Origin: Paenibacillus sp. FSL W8-0426
GTDB taxonomy: Bacteria > Bacillota > Bacilli > Paenibacillales > Paenibacillaceae
Reading direction: 5' to 3'
Length of the DNA stretch: 64,000 bases
NCBI RefSeq assembly: GCF_037969725.1
Contig: NZ_CP150203.1
Location: 3,984,001 to 4,048,000 of the forward strand
Position numbers and translations under genes: made by a program. Below, in pieces: positions 56,835 through 64,000 of the stretch. Within the stretch, counting starts at the first letter, position 1; the number at the start of each line of letters is the position of its first letter. Below the pieces are notes generated by a model. It searched no databases. It saw nothing but the letters and a program-made list of their open reading frames with translations, and was not told the origin of the DNA.

Positions 56835-57529
56835 TGATCCCTGCCCTTCCACTTATACCCGTGTCCCCATACGGTTTGCAGGTATTCTGGTTCGGAAGGA
56901 TTGTTTTCGATTTTTTGGCGCAACCGGCGGATGTTCACATCAACGATTTTGGGATCTCCCATATACTCTTTGCCCCATACGTGATCCAGCAGCAGATCGC
57001 GGCTCAGCGGCGTGTTTTCTTTTTCGAGGAAGAACTGGATCAACGAAAATTCGGTCGGCGTCAGTTCGATCAGCTCGTTGTTTTTCTTGAACTGCTTGGA
57101 GATCAAGTCCAGCGAAAACGGTCCTGACTGGAACGTCACCTTGGCAGCCGTCTCACGATGCACGTTGACCCTGCGGAGCAAAGACTGGATGCGGGCAATC
57201 AGCTCCGTCGGACTGAACGGTTTGCTCACATGGTCATCGGCTCCTACAGAGAGCGCATAAACCTTATCCTGTTCTTGGACTTTTGCAGTTAAAAAGATAA
57301 TACCCATGCGTTCATTCGTTTCCCGAATGCGTCTGCACACTTCAAAACCGTCTATGCCCGGCACCATGACATCAAGCAATGCCAGGTCGATATCCGGCAC
57401 GGATTGCAAAATGCGGAGCGCCTCATTTCCGTCTCCTGCTTCCAGCACTTCAAATCCGTTTCGTTTCAGGTTGATGACGATAAAACTGCGGATCGATTCT
57501 TCATCTTCAAGAATAAGCACTTTACTCAT
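56831..57529 (-). CDS. OmpR/PhoB-family response regulator
   Basis: This 232-residue regulator has a receiver with phospho-Asp in LALLDVMVPGIDG (about residue 52) and KPFSPTEL (Lys about 104), and a winged-helix domain (about 135-230: ELTPTEFSLIQFFLEKENTPLSRDLLLDHVWG, VDVNIRRLRQKIENNP, TVWGHGYKW). It overlaps the lipoprotein gene by eight bases at the 5' end and the kinase by four at the 3' end, so all three are translationally coupled. Confidence 0.93.
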   Translation of the reverse strand: MSKVLILEDEESIRSFIVINLKRNGFEVLEAGDGNEALRILQSVPDIDLALLDVMVPGIDGFEVCRRIRETNERMGIIFLTAKVQEQDKVYALSVGADDHVSKPFSPTELIARIQSLLRRVNVHRETAAKVTFQSGPFSLDLISKQFKKNNELIELTPTEFSLIQFFLEKENTPLSRDLLLDHVWGKEYMGDPKIVDVNIRRLRQKIENNPSEPEYLQTVWGHGYKWKGRDQ

Positions 57530-58847
57530 TTAGTTCTCCCTTTCTGTTCAGCTGCGATATATTGTCCAGTAATCCATCATTACCATCCAATTGCGAGCCG
57601 CGCGAGGCAATTACATGATCACTCGTTCGAGTGATTTCTTTCCACTTCTTCCCCTTCTCCTGTTCCCATTGGGACATAGTGAAGTAACTGATCTCTCCAA
57701 CCGTTTCATCGGAATCAATCATTTTGAAGCGAATGTATTTTTCCTTCTCCGATTTGGTATCAATGGTGATTTTGCCATACCACTCGGGTTTTAGATTCAA
57801 ATGGAACAAATTCGCGTCATCTCGGTATTGGAAGGAAACGAATTTCTTGCCTTCATTTCCATCCCATTGATAAAACGTGTAAAACCACATCCGGTCGTTG
57901 AACACATAGTGATCCCAACCCTTTGGCGTCTCTTTCAGTCCAAATTCAATAATACCATCATTGTTGACGTCACCGCTTAAAATTTTGTCATCTCTGTACG
58001 TTTGGTCTGGAGATTGGAATGCATTCACCAGTTTGTTGTCTTTTACGTAAACAATCTGGGTAAACGTGCTCCGGTCATCCAACTCGACATCCAGCACGAT
58101 GCCTGTCCGGTTTTTCGCAACATGGCCGCCAAGAGCGTTATAAATGTCTTTGACAGTATAATCTGACTGTATTCTGTCTACTTCCTTAAAACTTTCTTCA
58201 TTATATTGGTATAAAGCAACCGATTCGAACCCGCTCGTATTGACCGATACGTTAATAAAGTCGTTCTCCCCATCCCCATTCAAATCCAGTGGATTACCCT
58301 GACCGTCATCGATAACCAACTGGTTGTAAGGAACACCGCCCATCACCTGTTCGAGGGCCCCTCCTTTATAGGAGTACACCATCAACGCTTTCTGGGCTTC
58401 AAGGCTCACTCCCAGAACGATATCGGGATGGCCATCATTCGTAATATCAAGCAGCTTGAAAGACTCCAGACTGTTACCTGGAACATCGAATGTCAACTTT
58501 TTAACCCATGTATCTCCTTGCTCTTCGAGCAGCATGCCATGGATTCGCACATTTTCATTTGGCGTGTCGTAGAAAACGATAGCCTCCCGCGTGCCGTCCC
58601 CATCCAGATCAGCTACACGGATCATGCTTGTATTGTTCAGGTCCTTGGGTCGGATCAGTTTACTCTCCGGAGGCTTTTCCTTCTGCACGATATTCAACAG
58701 TTTCTCCTTATCCGTCGACATCATCGGCGGCCTCATTAAAGTCAGGGGATCCTTAATAACCGTACAACCACTCAGAAGCGAAACAAGCATCATGGAGACG
58801 GCTCCGCCTATCAACACTCGCCCCCAGCGCGAATTAAGCAATTTCAT
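57522..58847 (-). CDS. VCBS/FG-GAP-repeat lipoprotein
   Basis: This 441-residue lipoprotein has a signal peptide ending LLSGC, then several calcium-binding loop motifs: DLDGDGTRE, DITNDGHPD, DLNGDGEND and DVNNDGIIE, about 50-90 residues apart. These mark a beta-propeller of FG-GAP/VCBS repeats displayed on the outer face of the membrane. The start is ATG 58847 (GTG 58850 is adjacent), coupled to the ATPase stop 12 bases before it. It overlaps the response regulator gene by eight bases. It is probably an input or effector part of the neighbouring two-component system; that is inference. Confidence 0.85.
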   Translation of the reverse strand: MKLLNSRWGRVLIGGAVSMMLVSLLSGCTVIKDPLTLMRPPMMSTDKEKLLNIVQKEKPPESKLIRPKDLNNTSMIRVADLDGDGTREAIVFYDTPNENVRIHGMLLEEQGDTWVKKLTFDVPGNSLESFKLLDITNDGHPDIVLGVSLEAQKALMVYSYKGGALEQVMGGVPYNQLVIDDGQGNPLDLNGDGENDFINVSVNTSGFESVALYQYNEESFKEVDRIQSDYTVKDIYNALGGHVAKNRTGIVLDVELDDRSTFTQIVYVKDNKLVNAFQSPDQTYRDDKILSGDVNNDGIIEFGLKETPKGWDHYVFNDRMWFYTFYQWDGNEGKKFVSFQYRDDANLFHLNLKPEWYGKITIDTKSEKEKYIRFKMIDSDETVGEISYFTMSQWEQEKGKKWKEITRTSDHVIASRGSQLDGNDGLLDNISQLNRKGELNE

Positions 58848-58859
58848 CACTCATTTCAA

Positions 58860-59585
58860 TCAAATCAGATTTTTTTCTTGCTGCGTCAGTCTCCGTCCGC
58901 GGATATCGAAAACGATGCGGCCTTCTGCAAGCCCCCAGATCCGGGTCGCATGCTTCTCGGCCAGTTCGATCGGCAGCACCGCGATGACGGTTGCTCGTTC
59001 CTGTTCACACAATTTGCGCAGCGTTTCCAGCACGGAATCCGCCGTATGCGGATCAAGCCCCACCACAGGTTCATCGGCCAGAATGACCTTTGCGCCATGA
59101 GCAAGGGCCCTTGCCGTAGCGACACGCTGCCTCTCGCCACCGCTCAACTTTTCGGCGGTTTGGTGCGCTTTATCCAACAGCCCCAGCCCTTCCAGCACGT
59201 CCATGGCTCCCATGTAATCGTCGGATCTTACCATACCGGTGAGCATCCTCCACCACGGTGTTTGTCCGGCCCGGCCGATCAGCACATTTTTCAGGGCCGT
59301 GCGCCTCGGATACAATTGCGGGTTTTGCTCCAAGTATGCCCATTCGCGCTTGATTTTCGTTTTTCCGGACCAGCCTTGGCTCAAAATGTCGACTCCGTCG
59401 ACGGTAAACTTGCCGCTATCCCATTTTTCCATGAGGGCAAGGCATTTCAAAAGCATGCTTTTGCCGCTCCCGCTGGCGCCTACAACGGCGATCATTTCCC
59501 CCTGTTGCATATCGAATCGGATATCGCGCAGCACCGGAATCCGGTCCGCTCCTACGAATTTATTCAAATTCTCTACTCTGATCAT
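58860..59585 (-). CDS. ABC transporter ATP-binding protein, PhnC-like
   Basis: This 241-residue ATPase has Walker A GASGSGKSM (about 35-43), the Q-loop AYLEQNPQLYPR, signature LSGGERQR (about 140-147), Walker B VILADEPVVGLDPH and the unusual switch segment AVLPIELAEKH, where the common His after Walker B is not obvious. The closest style is phosphonate or lipoprotein-release ATPases. No permease gene accompanies it; the neighbour after it is the VCBS lipoprotein. GAGGAG precedes ATG 59585. It is followed by the lipoprotein gene within about 12 bases. Confidence 0.85.
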   Translation of the reverse strand: MIRVENLNKFVGADRIPVLRDIRFDMQQGEMIAVVGASGSGKSMLLKCLALMEKWDSGKFTVDGVDILSQGWSGKTKIKREWAYLEQNPQLYPRRTALKNVLIGRAGQTPWWRMLTGMVRSDDYMGAMDVLEGLGLLDKAHQTAEKLSGGERQRVATARALAHGAKVILADEPVVGLDPHTADSVLETLRKLCEQERATVIAVLPIELAEKHATRIWGLAEGRIVFDIRGRRLTQQEKNLI

Positions 59586-59666
59586 CGCGACGTCTCCTCT
59601 TGTCCATGTTTTCCTACTACTAGTGTACTCGGAAAAGGACATACATTTCCATGCGAACACCCGCTT

Positions 59667-60854
59667 CTATTCTACCACAAATTCCTTGGAAGGTTTACGC
59701 TTGAATAACAGTCCTCCGATGCCAAAAAGCATGTATAACACCCCCAGCAAAACAAACATGCTTCCCGGCGAGAACCAATGAATGAGTTGACCGCCCAGAT
59801 TGGGGCCGATCATGCTGCCGATCGTAAAGTAAAACGAAGCGACCACATTCGCCGCAGGCAAAAACGCTTTAGGCAAAATATCAGCAGCGTAGGCCAAGCC
59901 AAGCGAAAAAAAGGAGCCGACCAGGCCGCCAGCCACGGTCAAGAGAACCAAGGCCCACCAGAAATGCGTCCCGGCCAGCGGGAAAACCAGAAACGTCGCT
60001 CCTCCCATGATCCCGGCAAACATCAATACCGCTTTGCGCCCAAAGCGGTCGCTGAGCATGCCCAGCGGAAGCTGCAGAAGTAGTCCCCCAATCCCCACAA
60101 ACGGCAGCAGCGACGAAATCTCATTGGCATCGAAACCAATGCGCAAACCGTATACCGGGAAATTGCTGTTCATTCCGGCTTCCATGTAACCGTATAAAAA
60201 CGCAGGCAGCAAGGCATACCATGCCCATGCAAAGCTGCGCCGAAAACGTCTCTCCGGCCGTTCGCCCTGCTCCGTCTTTTCCGGTCTTGCATCCGGAAGT
60301 TTGATCAAAACCAGCATGAACACGGCCGCCAGGCAAACAAACAGCACCCAGAACGGAACCGCTTCTCCATAACCAAGCAGCTTGATTCCCAGCGGCCCGA
60401 TGCTAAAGCCAAGTCCGTAAGACATGCCATACAAAGAGATGTAGCGCCCCCTCTTTTCGGGCGTTGTTACCAGCAGCACCCAGAGTTGAGCTGCATAATG
60501 CAAAGCGCTGTCCCCCAAACCTACGATCAGCCGCAACATAAACCATACCCTGATATCAGGGATATAAGGAAAAAGGACAAGCGCAAACATGACCAAAACC
60601 AGTCCGCTCACGATCAACCGCTTGAACCCGATGGCACCAAGCAATCGTTCCGCAATAAGTGTCATCGCAAAGGAGCCAATATACAGCGCTGCGGCGTTTA
60701 AGCCGTTTAGGCCGGGCGAAACGCCTCGCTCCTCCAAAAAGATCGACAGCACCGGCAATAATAACCCCTGGCTTATTCCGGCAACGACAATGACGGTAAT
60801 CAAGATGAAATAATTCGATAATGAATGTGTGGCGATGCTGCTGTTTTTTGACAT
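59667..60854 (-). CDS. MFS transporter
   Basis: This 395-residue transporter has about twelve helices. Landmarks are the loop after helix 2 (AERLLGAIGFKRLIV), the second-half loop MLSDRFGRKAVLMFAGIMGG (about 260-280) and the substrate-path helices. ATG 60854 with AGGGGG is the likely start; an in-frame start at 60881 is weaker. It opens the operon with the ATPase, lipoprotein and two-component genes (81-base gap). The substrate is unknown. Confidence 0.85.
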   Translation of the reverse strand: MSKNSSIATHSLSNYFILITVIVVAGISQGLLLPVLSIFLEERGVSPGLNGLNAAALYIGSFAMTLIAERLLGAIGFKRLIVSGLVLVMFALVLFPYIPDIRVWFMLRLIVGLGDSALHYAAQLWVLLVTTPEKRGRYISLYGMSYGLGFSIGPLGIKLLGYGEAVPFWVLFVCLAAVFMLVLIKLPDARPEKTEQGERPERRFRRSFAWAWYALLPAFLYGYMEAGMNSNFPVYGLRIGFDANEISSLLPFVGIGGLLLQLPLGMLSDRFGRKAVLMFAGIMGGATFLVFPLAGTHFWWALVLLTVAGGLVGSFFSLGLAYAADILPKAFLPAANVVASFYFTIGSMIGPNLGGQLIHWFSPGSMFVLLGVLYMLFGIGGLLFKRKPSKEFVVE

Positions 60855-61069
60855 AAAATGATTCCCCCTGCGTGCATACAAAGAAAAATCGCCATCGCTG
60901 ACGACTTTTTTACATTAAGTGGATATTCAGTTATTCGCCCAGGACACTGCCCATGCAAGGCCGTTTGTCCCGGACTTGAACATTATAGTGGACAACGCCC
61001 TCCAAAACAAGCCATAATAGTACATAAGTCGCTGCGTATAAATGATGTGACGGGAGGATTCCGCATCGT

Positions 61070-61990
61070 ATGTCTTATCAAGTTAAAATTGATGTTTCAC
61101 CGATATATGAGATGCTCAACAGCTTCATGGTTTATGTAACGAAGAAATGGATCCAGCATCTGGATATTGGTCCTGAATGGATTCTGGACGTCGAAGGCAA
61201 ACTAAGTTCCAACGTAAAGGCTGCATTGGCTCCGGCAGCCGCCTGGCCTTTCGACGATTTTGACGTTCTGTTCGCTTGGGCAGCCTATCGCGATTGCGGC
61301 CAAGAAAACGAGGATTTCCTTGGCATGCTGGCCGATTCGACCCCCGAGCAATCGCTCGCGAGGATCTCTGCCCTTATGCCGCATATTACAATAGAAGAAA
61401 CTACGCGCATTTGCAGCAGTTATCTTCCTTTGCTTCGTCTTTGGAACGAGCACTACTGCCAGGATATCAGCCAGGATTACCGGTGCTGGATCGAAGAAGA
61501 CGCCGAAGAGAAACGGATACTGCTTGACAAGATGGGTCCTGAGCTGCTCGTGGAATACGCCACCGCAGGCGTAATCGTCGAACCGACCCCTGGTGTCAAA
61601 GAGGTCATTTTGTTCCCGACCGTCCATAATCGGCCTATTAATATGTATAATTTCTATGAAGGCGCGATGATCATGCAGTATCCGATTGATGTTCCGGAAG
61701 AGGACGAGGATCAGCCGCCTACCTGCTTATTGCGTTTTACCCATGCCCTTTCCGATCCGGAAAGGCTTCGCCTGCTCCGCTACGTCTCCGGGGAACCCCG
61801 ATCACTCGCCGAAATGTGCGAAATGCTTGGCAAGGATGAGGATACGGTCAAGGATCAGGTTATGGCGCTGCGCATTGCCGGACTGCTGCGCACCCATTTG
61901 CTCGGCAGCAATCGCAAAGAAAAATACAGCATCCGTCCCGATGGCGTTTCCGAATTGAACATGTTTTTGGAATCCTACATACGTATTTGA
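61070..61990 (+). CDS. ArsR-type helix-turn-helix regulator
   Basis: This 306-residue protein has an N-terminal helical region (about 1-215) and a C-terminal winged-helix domain of ArsR type (about 225-300: RFTHALSDPERLRLLRYVSGEPRSLAEMCEMLGKDEDTVKDQVMALRIAGLLRTHLLG). GGGAGG lies twelve bases before ATG 61070. It is followed after 47 bases by a HAD hydrolase on the same strand. The N-terminal domain may be a sensor; nothing identifies its ligand. Confidence 0.8.
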   Translation: MSYQVKIDVSPIYEMLNSFMVYVTKKWIQHLDIGPEWILDVEGKLSSNVKAALAPAAAWPFDDFDVLFAWAAYRDCGQENEDFLGMLADSTPEQSLARISALMPHITIEETTRICSSYLPLLRLWNEHYCQDISQDYRCWIEEDAEEKRILLDKMGPELLVEYATAGVIVEPTPGVKEVILFPTVHNRPINMYNFYEGAMIMQYPIDVPEEDEDQPPTCLLRFTHALSDPERLRLLRYVSGEPRSLAEMCEMLGKDEDTVKDQVMALRIAGLLRTHLLGSNRKEKYSIRPDGVSELNMFLESYIRI

Positions 61991-62037
61991 TCCGTATCGG
62001 AATGAAATGCGTAGCCGTCGGCTGCAAGGAGTGATTA

Positions 62038-62814
62038 ATGATGAACACCTGGAAACAGCACATATTATTCGATCTCGACGATACGCTCGTCTATTGCAAC
62101 AAATACTTCAACCTCGTGCTTGGCGAGTTTTTCGAAAATATGCAGGAATGGTTTAAAGGCGATGCCTTGTCCGTTCAGCAGGTTCGGGACAAACAGCTGG
62201 AGATCGATGTTACGGGAGTAAACAAAGTCGGCTTCGCGAGCCATCACTTCCCTCAATCGCTGATTGACACGTATCGCTACTTTTCGCAAAAGTATAAACG
62301 ACCGACGGCTGCTTCCGAAGAGGCTTACCTGCACAAGCTGGGAATGAGCGTATACGAACAGGAAGTCGAGCCTTACCCGCACATGGTTGAAACGTTGGAG
62401 AAGCTGAAATCGGAAGGACATTCCCTTTATCTGTATACCGGCGGGGAAAAAGTCATTCAACAGCGCAAAATCGATCAGATGAAGTTATCTCTTTACTTCG
62501 ATGACCGGATCTATATCCGGCAGCATAAAAACATCGAAGCATTGGAAGGTATTCTGTCAAACGGACCATTCGACCGCACTGCAACCTGGATGGTGGGCAA
62601 TTCGCTTCGCACGGATATTATGCCGGCAGTAACGGCGGGCATCCACAGCATTTATATCAAACAGCCGAACGAGTGGCAGTATAACATCGTGGAGCTTCAG
62701 CCCAACCCTGATGTGTCCATGTACACGATCACTGCCTTGAAAGAAGTGCCAGAGATTATTCATGAAAATCTGCAGCACCATGCAAAACGAATCTATCGGC
62801 ACCAGTCGAAATGA
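62038..62814 (+). CDS. HAD-superfamily hydrolase
   Basis: This 258-residue phosphatase has the HAD motifs: I, FDLDDTLVYCN (Asp nucleophile near residue 12); II, LYLYTGGEK; III, Lys in VIQQRKIDQMKL; IV, MVGNSLRTDIMPA. The insert between motif I and II is helical (about 25-110), a type 1 cap. Small-molecule phosphatase activity is expected; the substrate is unknown. AAGGAG lies six bases before the first of two tandem ATGs. It probably shares a transcript with the ArsR-type gene. Confidence 0.88.
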   Translation: MMNTWKQHILFDLDDTLVYCNKYFNLVLGEFFENMQEWFKGDALSVQQVRDKQLEIDVTGVNKVGFASHHFPQSLIDTYRYFSQKYKRPTAASEEAYLHKLGMSVYEQEVEPYPHMVETLEKLKSEGHSLYLYTGGEKVIQQRKIDQMKLSLYFDDRIYIRQHKNIEALEGILSNGPFDRTATWMVGNSLRTDIMPAVTAGIHSIYIKQPNEWQYNIVELQPNPDVSMYTITALKEVPEIIHENLQHHAKRIYRHQSK

Positions 62815-62892
62815 GATAGGACTCTTTGCTTCTTTGATCCGTCTTCCGAATTAGTCATAGGGCACTGAAGCCAAAATGAAGAACCCAACCAC

Positions 62893-62929
62893 AAAAAAGG
62901 ACCCGTCTCTATCTCTCGGGTCCTTTTTT
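62893..62929. terminator. bidirectional terminator, HAD / topB
   Basis: A perfect 13-bp stem (AAAAAAGGACCCG/CGGGTCCTTTTTT) with an 11-base loop lies between convergent genes. Confidence 0.9.
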
Positions 62930-62979
62930 GTCATTCCAGTTTTGGCTCGTGCCGTTATCGATCGGCGCCAACCATACGC

Positions 62980-64000
62980 CTAAACACGTTCTGCAGACAA
63001 CTTACCGGTGGAGCGGTCCTCAAGGATAATCCTCGCCTTAACGGTGCTCCCGTCTTTCCGTTTAAAGGATAGCACCTGAGTGCTTCCTTTCTCAATCAGC
63101 GACTTCAGCATCGTGCCCGTAATTTTTTTGCCCGCATATTCCTTCCAAATGACGAATCGACAGCCTTCCTTATAGCGGGTGCATCCGAAACCTTTATTGC
63201 CCTCGATAATATGTCCCGTACACCCCTGCGAAGGACATGAACCTAAAGCTTCCCTGCTTCCTGCGGTTGCCTTCTCCGGGGCTTTGATCGTGCCTGTAGG
63301 GGCTGCTGCAGCTGCTCTGCTTCGCGTCGCAACTGACTCCGCCTGCCGAGAACCTGTTGAAGACGAGCTGCTTTTGCGCGTGCGGTTTCCTTTCCCTTTG
63401 CCCTTGCCGCGGCCGCCACGCGCTTCGTCACCAAACGCGTCCGCCGGAGCCGGTGTCTGGACACGCACTTTATCGATGATGGATAACGTAAACTTTTTCA
63501 CGTTTTCCATAAATTTGTCCTGCCCGGCTTCGCCTTTGGAAATCTGGTACAACCTTCGCTCCCACTGGCCGGTCATTTCGGGCGAAGTCAGCAGGTCGAC
63601 CCCGGCACGCCGAATCAACTCGATGGCCGTTCGCCCTTTCAGCGTCAATTGCATCTTTTTCCCCTGCATGGTGATATAACCGACGTTTTTAAGCCGTTCG
63701 ATCGTAGCTGCCCGCGTTGCAGGGGTGCCTAGGCCGCTGTCTTTCATCGCGTCGCGAAGCTCCTCGTTCTCGATCTGTTTGCCCGCACTTTCCATCGCAC
63801 GCAACAACGTGCCTTCGGTATAGCTTTTCGGCGGCTGGGTCGCCTTCTCCTTGCATTCGCTTTTGTGGCACTGCACCGGGAGCTCAGGCCGCACCGAGAA
63901 CGCCTTGTCCGTCCATTCTTCGGGTTCCTCCTCCTGAGCGCCGGCTTTGCCCCTCTTTTTGCCCGACGTCTTGCCCTTTTCCTGATCCGCTGCGGGAAGA
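62980..64000 (-). CDS. topB: DNA topoisomerase III, C-terminal part (cut by window edge)
   Basis: This is the C-terminal third (about 339 residues) of a type IA topoisomerase. YTEGTLLRAMESAGKQIENEELRDAMKDSGLGTPATRAATIERLKNVGYI is the TopB central core, and the catalytic Tyr lies beyond the window. A Gly/Lys/Arg/Ser-rich linker (about residues 190-250 of this part) follows, then a C-terminal zinc-finger-like repeat with Cys pairs (GSCPSQGCTGHII, GFGCTRYKEGCRFVIW). Within the window edge a second charged insert (DQEKGKTSGKKRGKAGAQEEEPEEW) is seen. The gene continues past base 64000. Confidence 0.88.
   Translation of the reverse strand, partial: LPAADQEKGKTSGKKRGKAGAQEEEPEEWTDKAFSVRPELPVQCHKSECKEKATQPPKSYTEGTLLRAMESAGKQIENEELRDAMKDSGLGTPATRAATIERLKNVGYITMQGKKMQLTLKGRTAIELIRRAGVDLLTSPEMTGQWERRLYQISKGEAGQDKFMENVKKFTLSIIDKVRVQTPAPADAFGDEARGGRGKGKGKGNRTRKSSSSSTGSRQAESVATRSRAAAAAPTGTIKAPEKATAGSREALGSCPSQGCTGHIIEGNKGFGCTRYKEGCRFVIWKEYAGKKITGTMLKSLIEKGSTQVLSFKRKDGSTVKARIILEDRSTGKLSAERV

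Overview
The window looks like ordinary chromosome from a Paenibacillus-type Gram-positive soil bacterium. The evidence is lipoprotein-type binding proteins paired with two-permease sugar importers, YesM/YesN-type two-component systems, SLH surface anchoring, a YjcZ-type tiny membrane protein, an XerS recombinase, strong GGAGG ribosome sites and many T-tract hairpin terminators. I assign the genus by gene content and style only. There are no rRNA or tRNA genes, CRISPR arrays, prophages or complete insertion sequences.

Region 1 (1-8500) is a fructan locus. A divergent LacI-type repressor faces an operon for an oligosaccharide importer (two permeases and a binding lipoprotein), a cytoplasmic GH32 beta-fructosidase and a ROK fructokinase, followed after a terminator-like hairpin by a secreted protein with tandem CBM66-like domains, probably a levanase cut by the window edge. 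Five copies of one operator-like 9-mer lie between repressor and operon, two of them just downstream of a good promoter. Region 2 (8500-21800) is mixed: a DUF421 membrane protein, a YjcZ peptide, a very large hybrid kinase, an SLH-anchored serine hydrolase, a xylan-type set (SGNH esterase, GH43, AraC regulator), and small stress or sporulation-type genes (WGxxGxxG protein, Mn catalase, DUF3231).

Region 3 (21800-34400) is a galactomannan locus: a YesM/YesN-like kinase and regulator, a secreted GH26 mannanase with a CBM35-like domain, a GH36 alpha-galactosidase, a two-permease importer with its binding lipoprotein, and a second GH26 enzyme without a signal peptide. The logic is cut outside, remove galactose, import, then finish inside.

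Region 4 (34400-50100) holds a kinase-like phosphotransferase with an apparent AUA start, an MFS exporter, a GNAT enzyme, xerS, the molybdenum cofactor pair mobB-moeA, a membrane-stress cluster (PspA, DUF350, DUF4178, DUF4247), an LpdD-like protein, a polysaccharide deacetylase, a LysM-3D wall protein behind a convincing c-di-AMP (ydaO/yuaA) riboswitch, an amino acid importer with a fused binding protein-permease, and an M20 peptidase. Region 5 (50200-64000) has glycogen genes (glgB-glgA, with glgC divergent), an operon joining an MFS protein, a lone ABC ATPase, a VCBS-repeat lipoprotein and an OmpR/kinase pair, an ArsR-like regulator with a HAD phosphatase, and the 3' part of topB.

No clearly unprecedented system was seen. 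The best leads are the LacI operator array, the ATPase-VCBS lipoprotein-kinase operon, the PspA-DUF cluster, the AUA start, and a 231-bp element bounded by perfect 14-bp inverted repeats.
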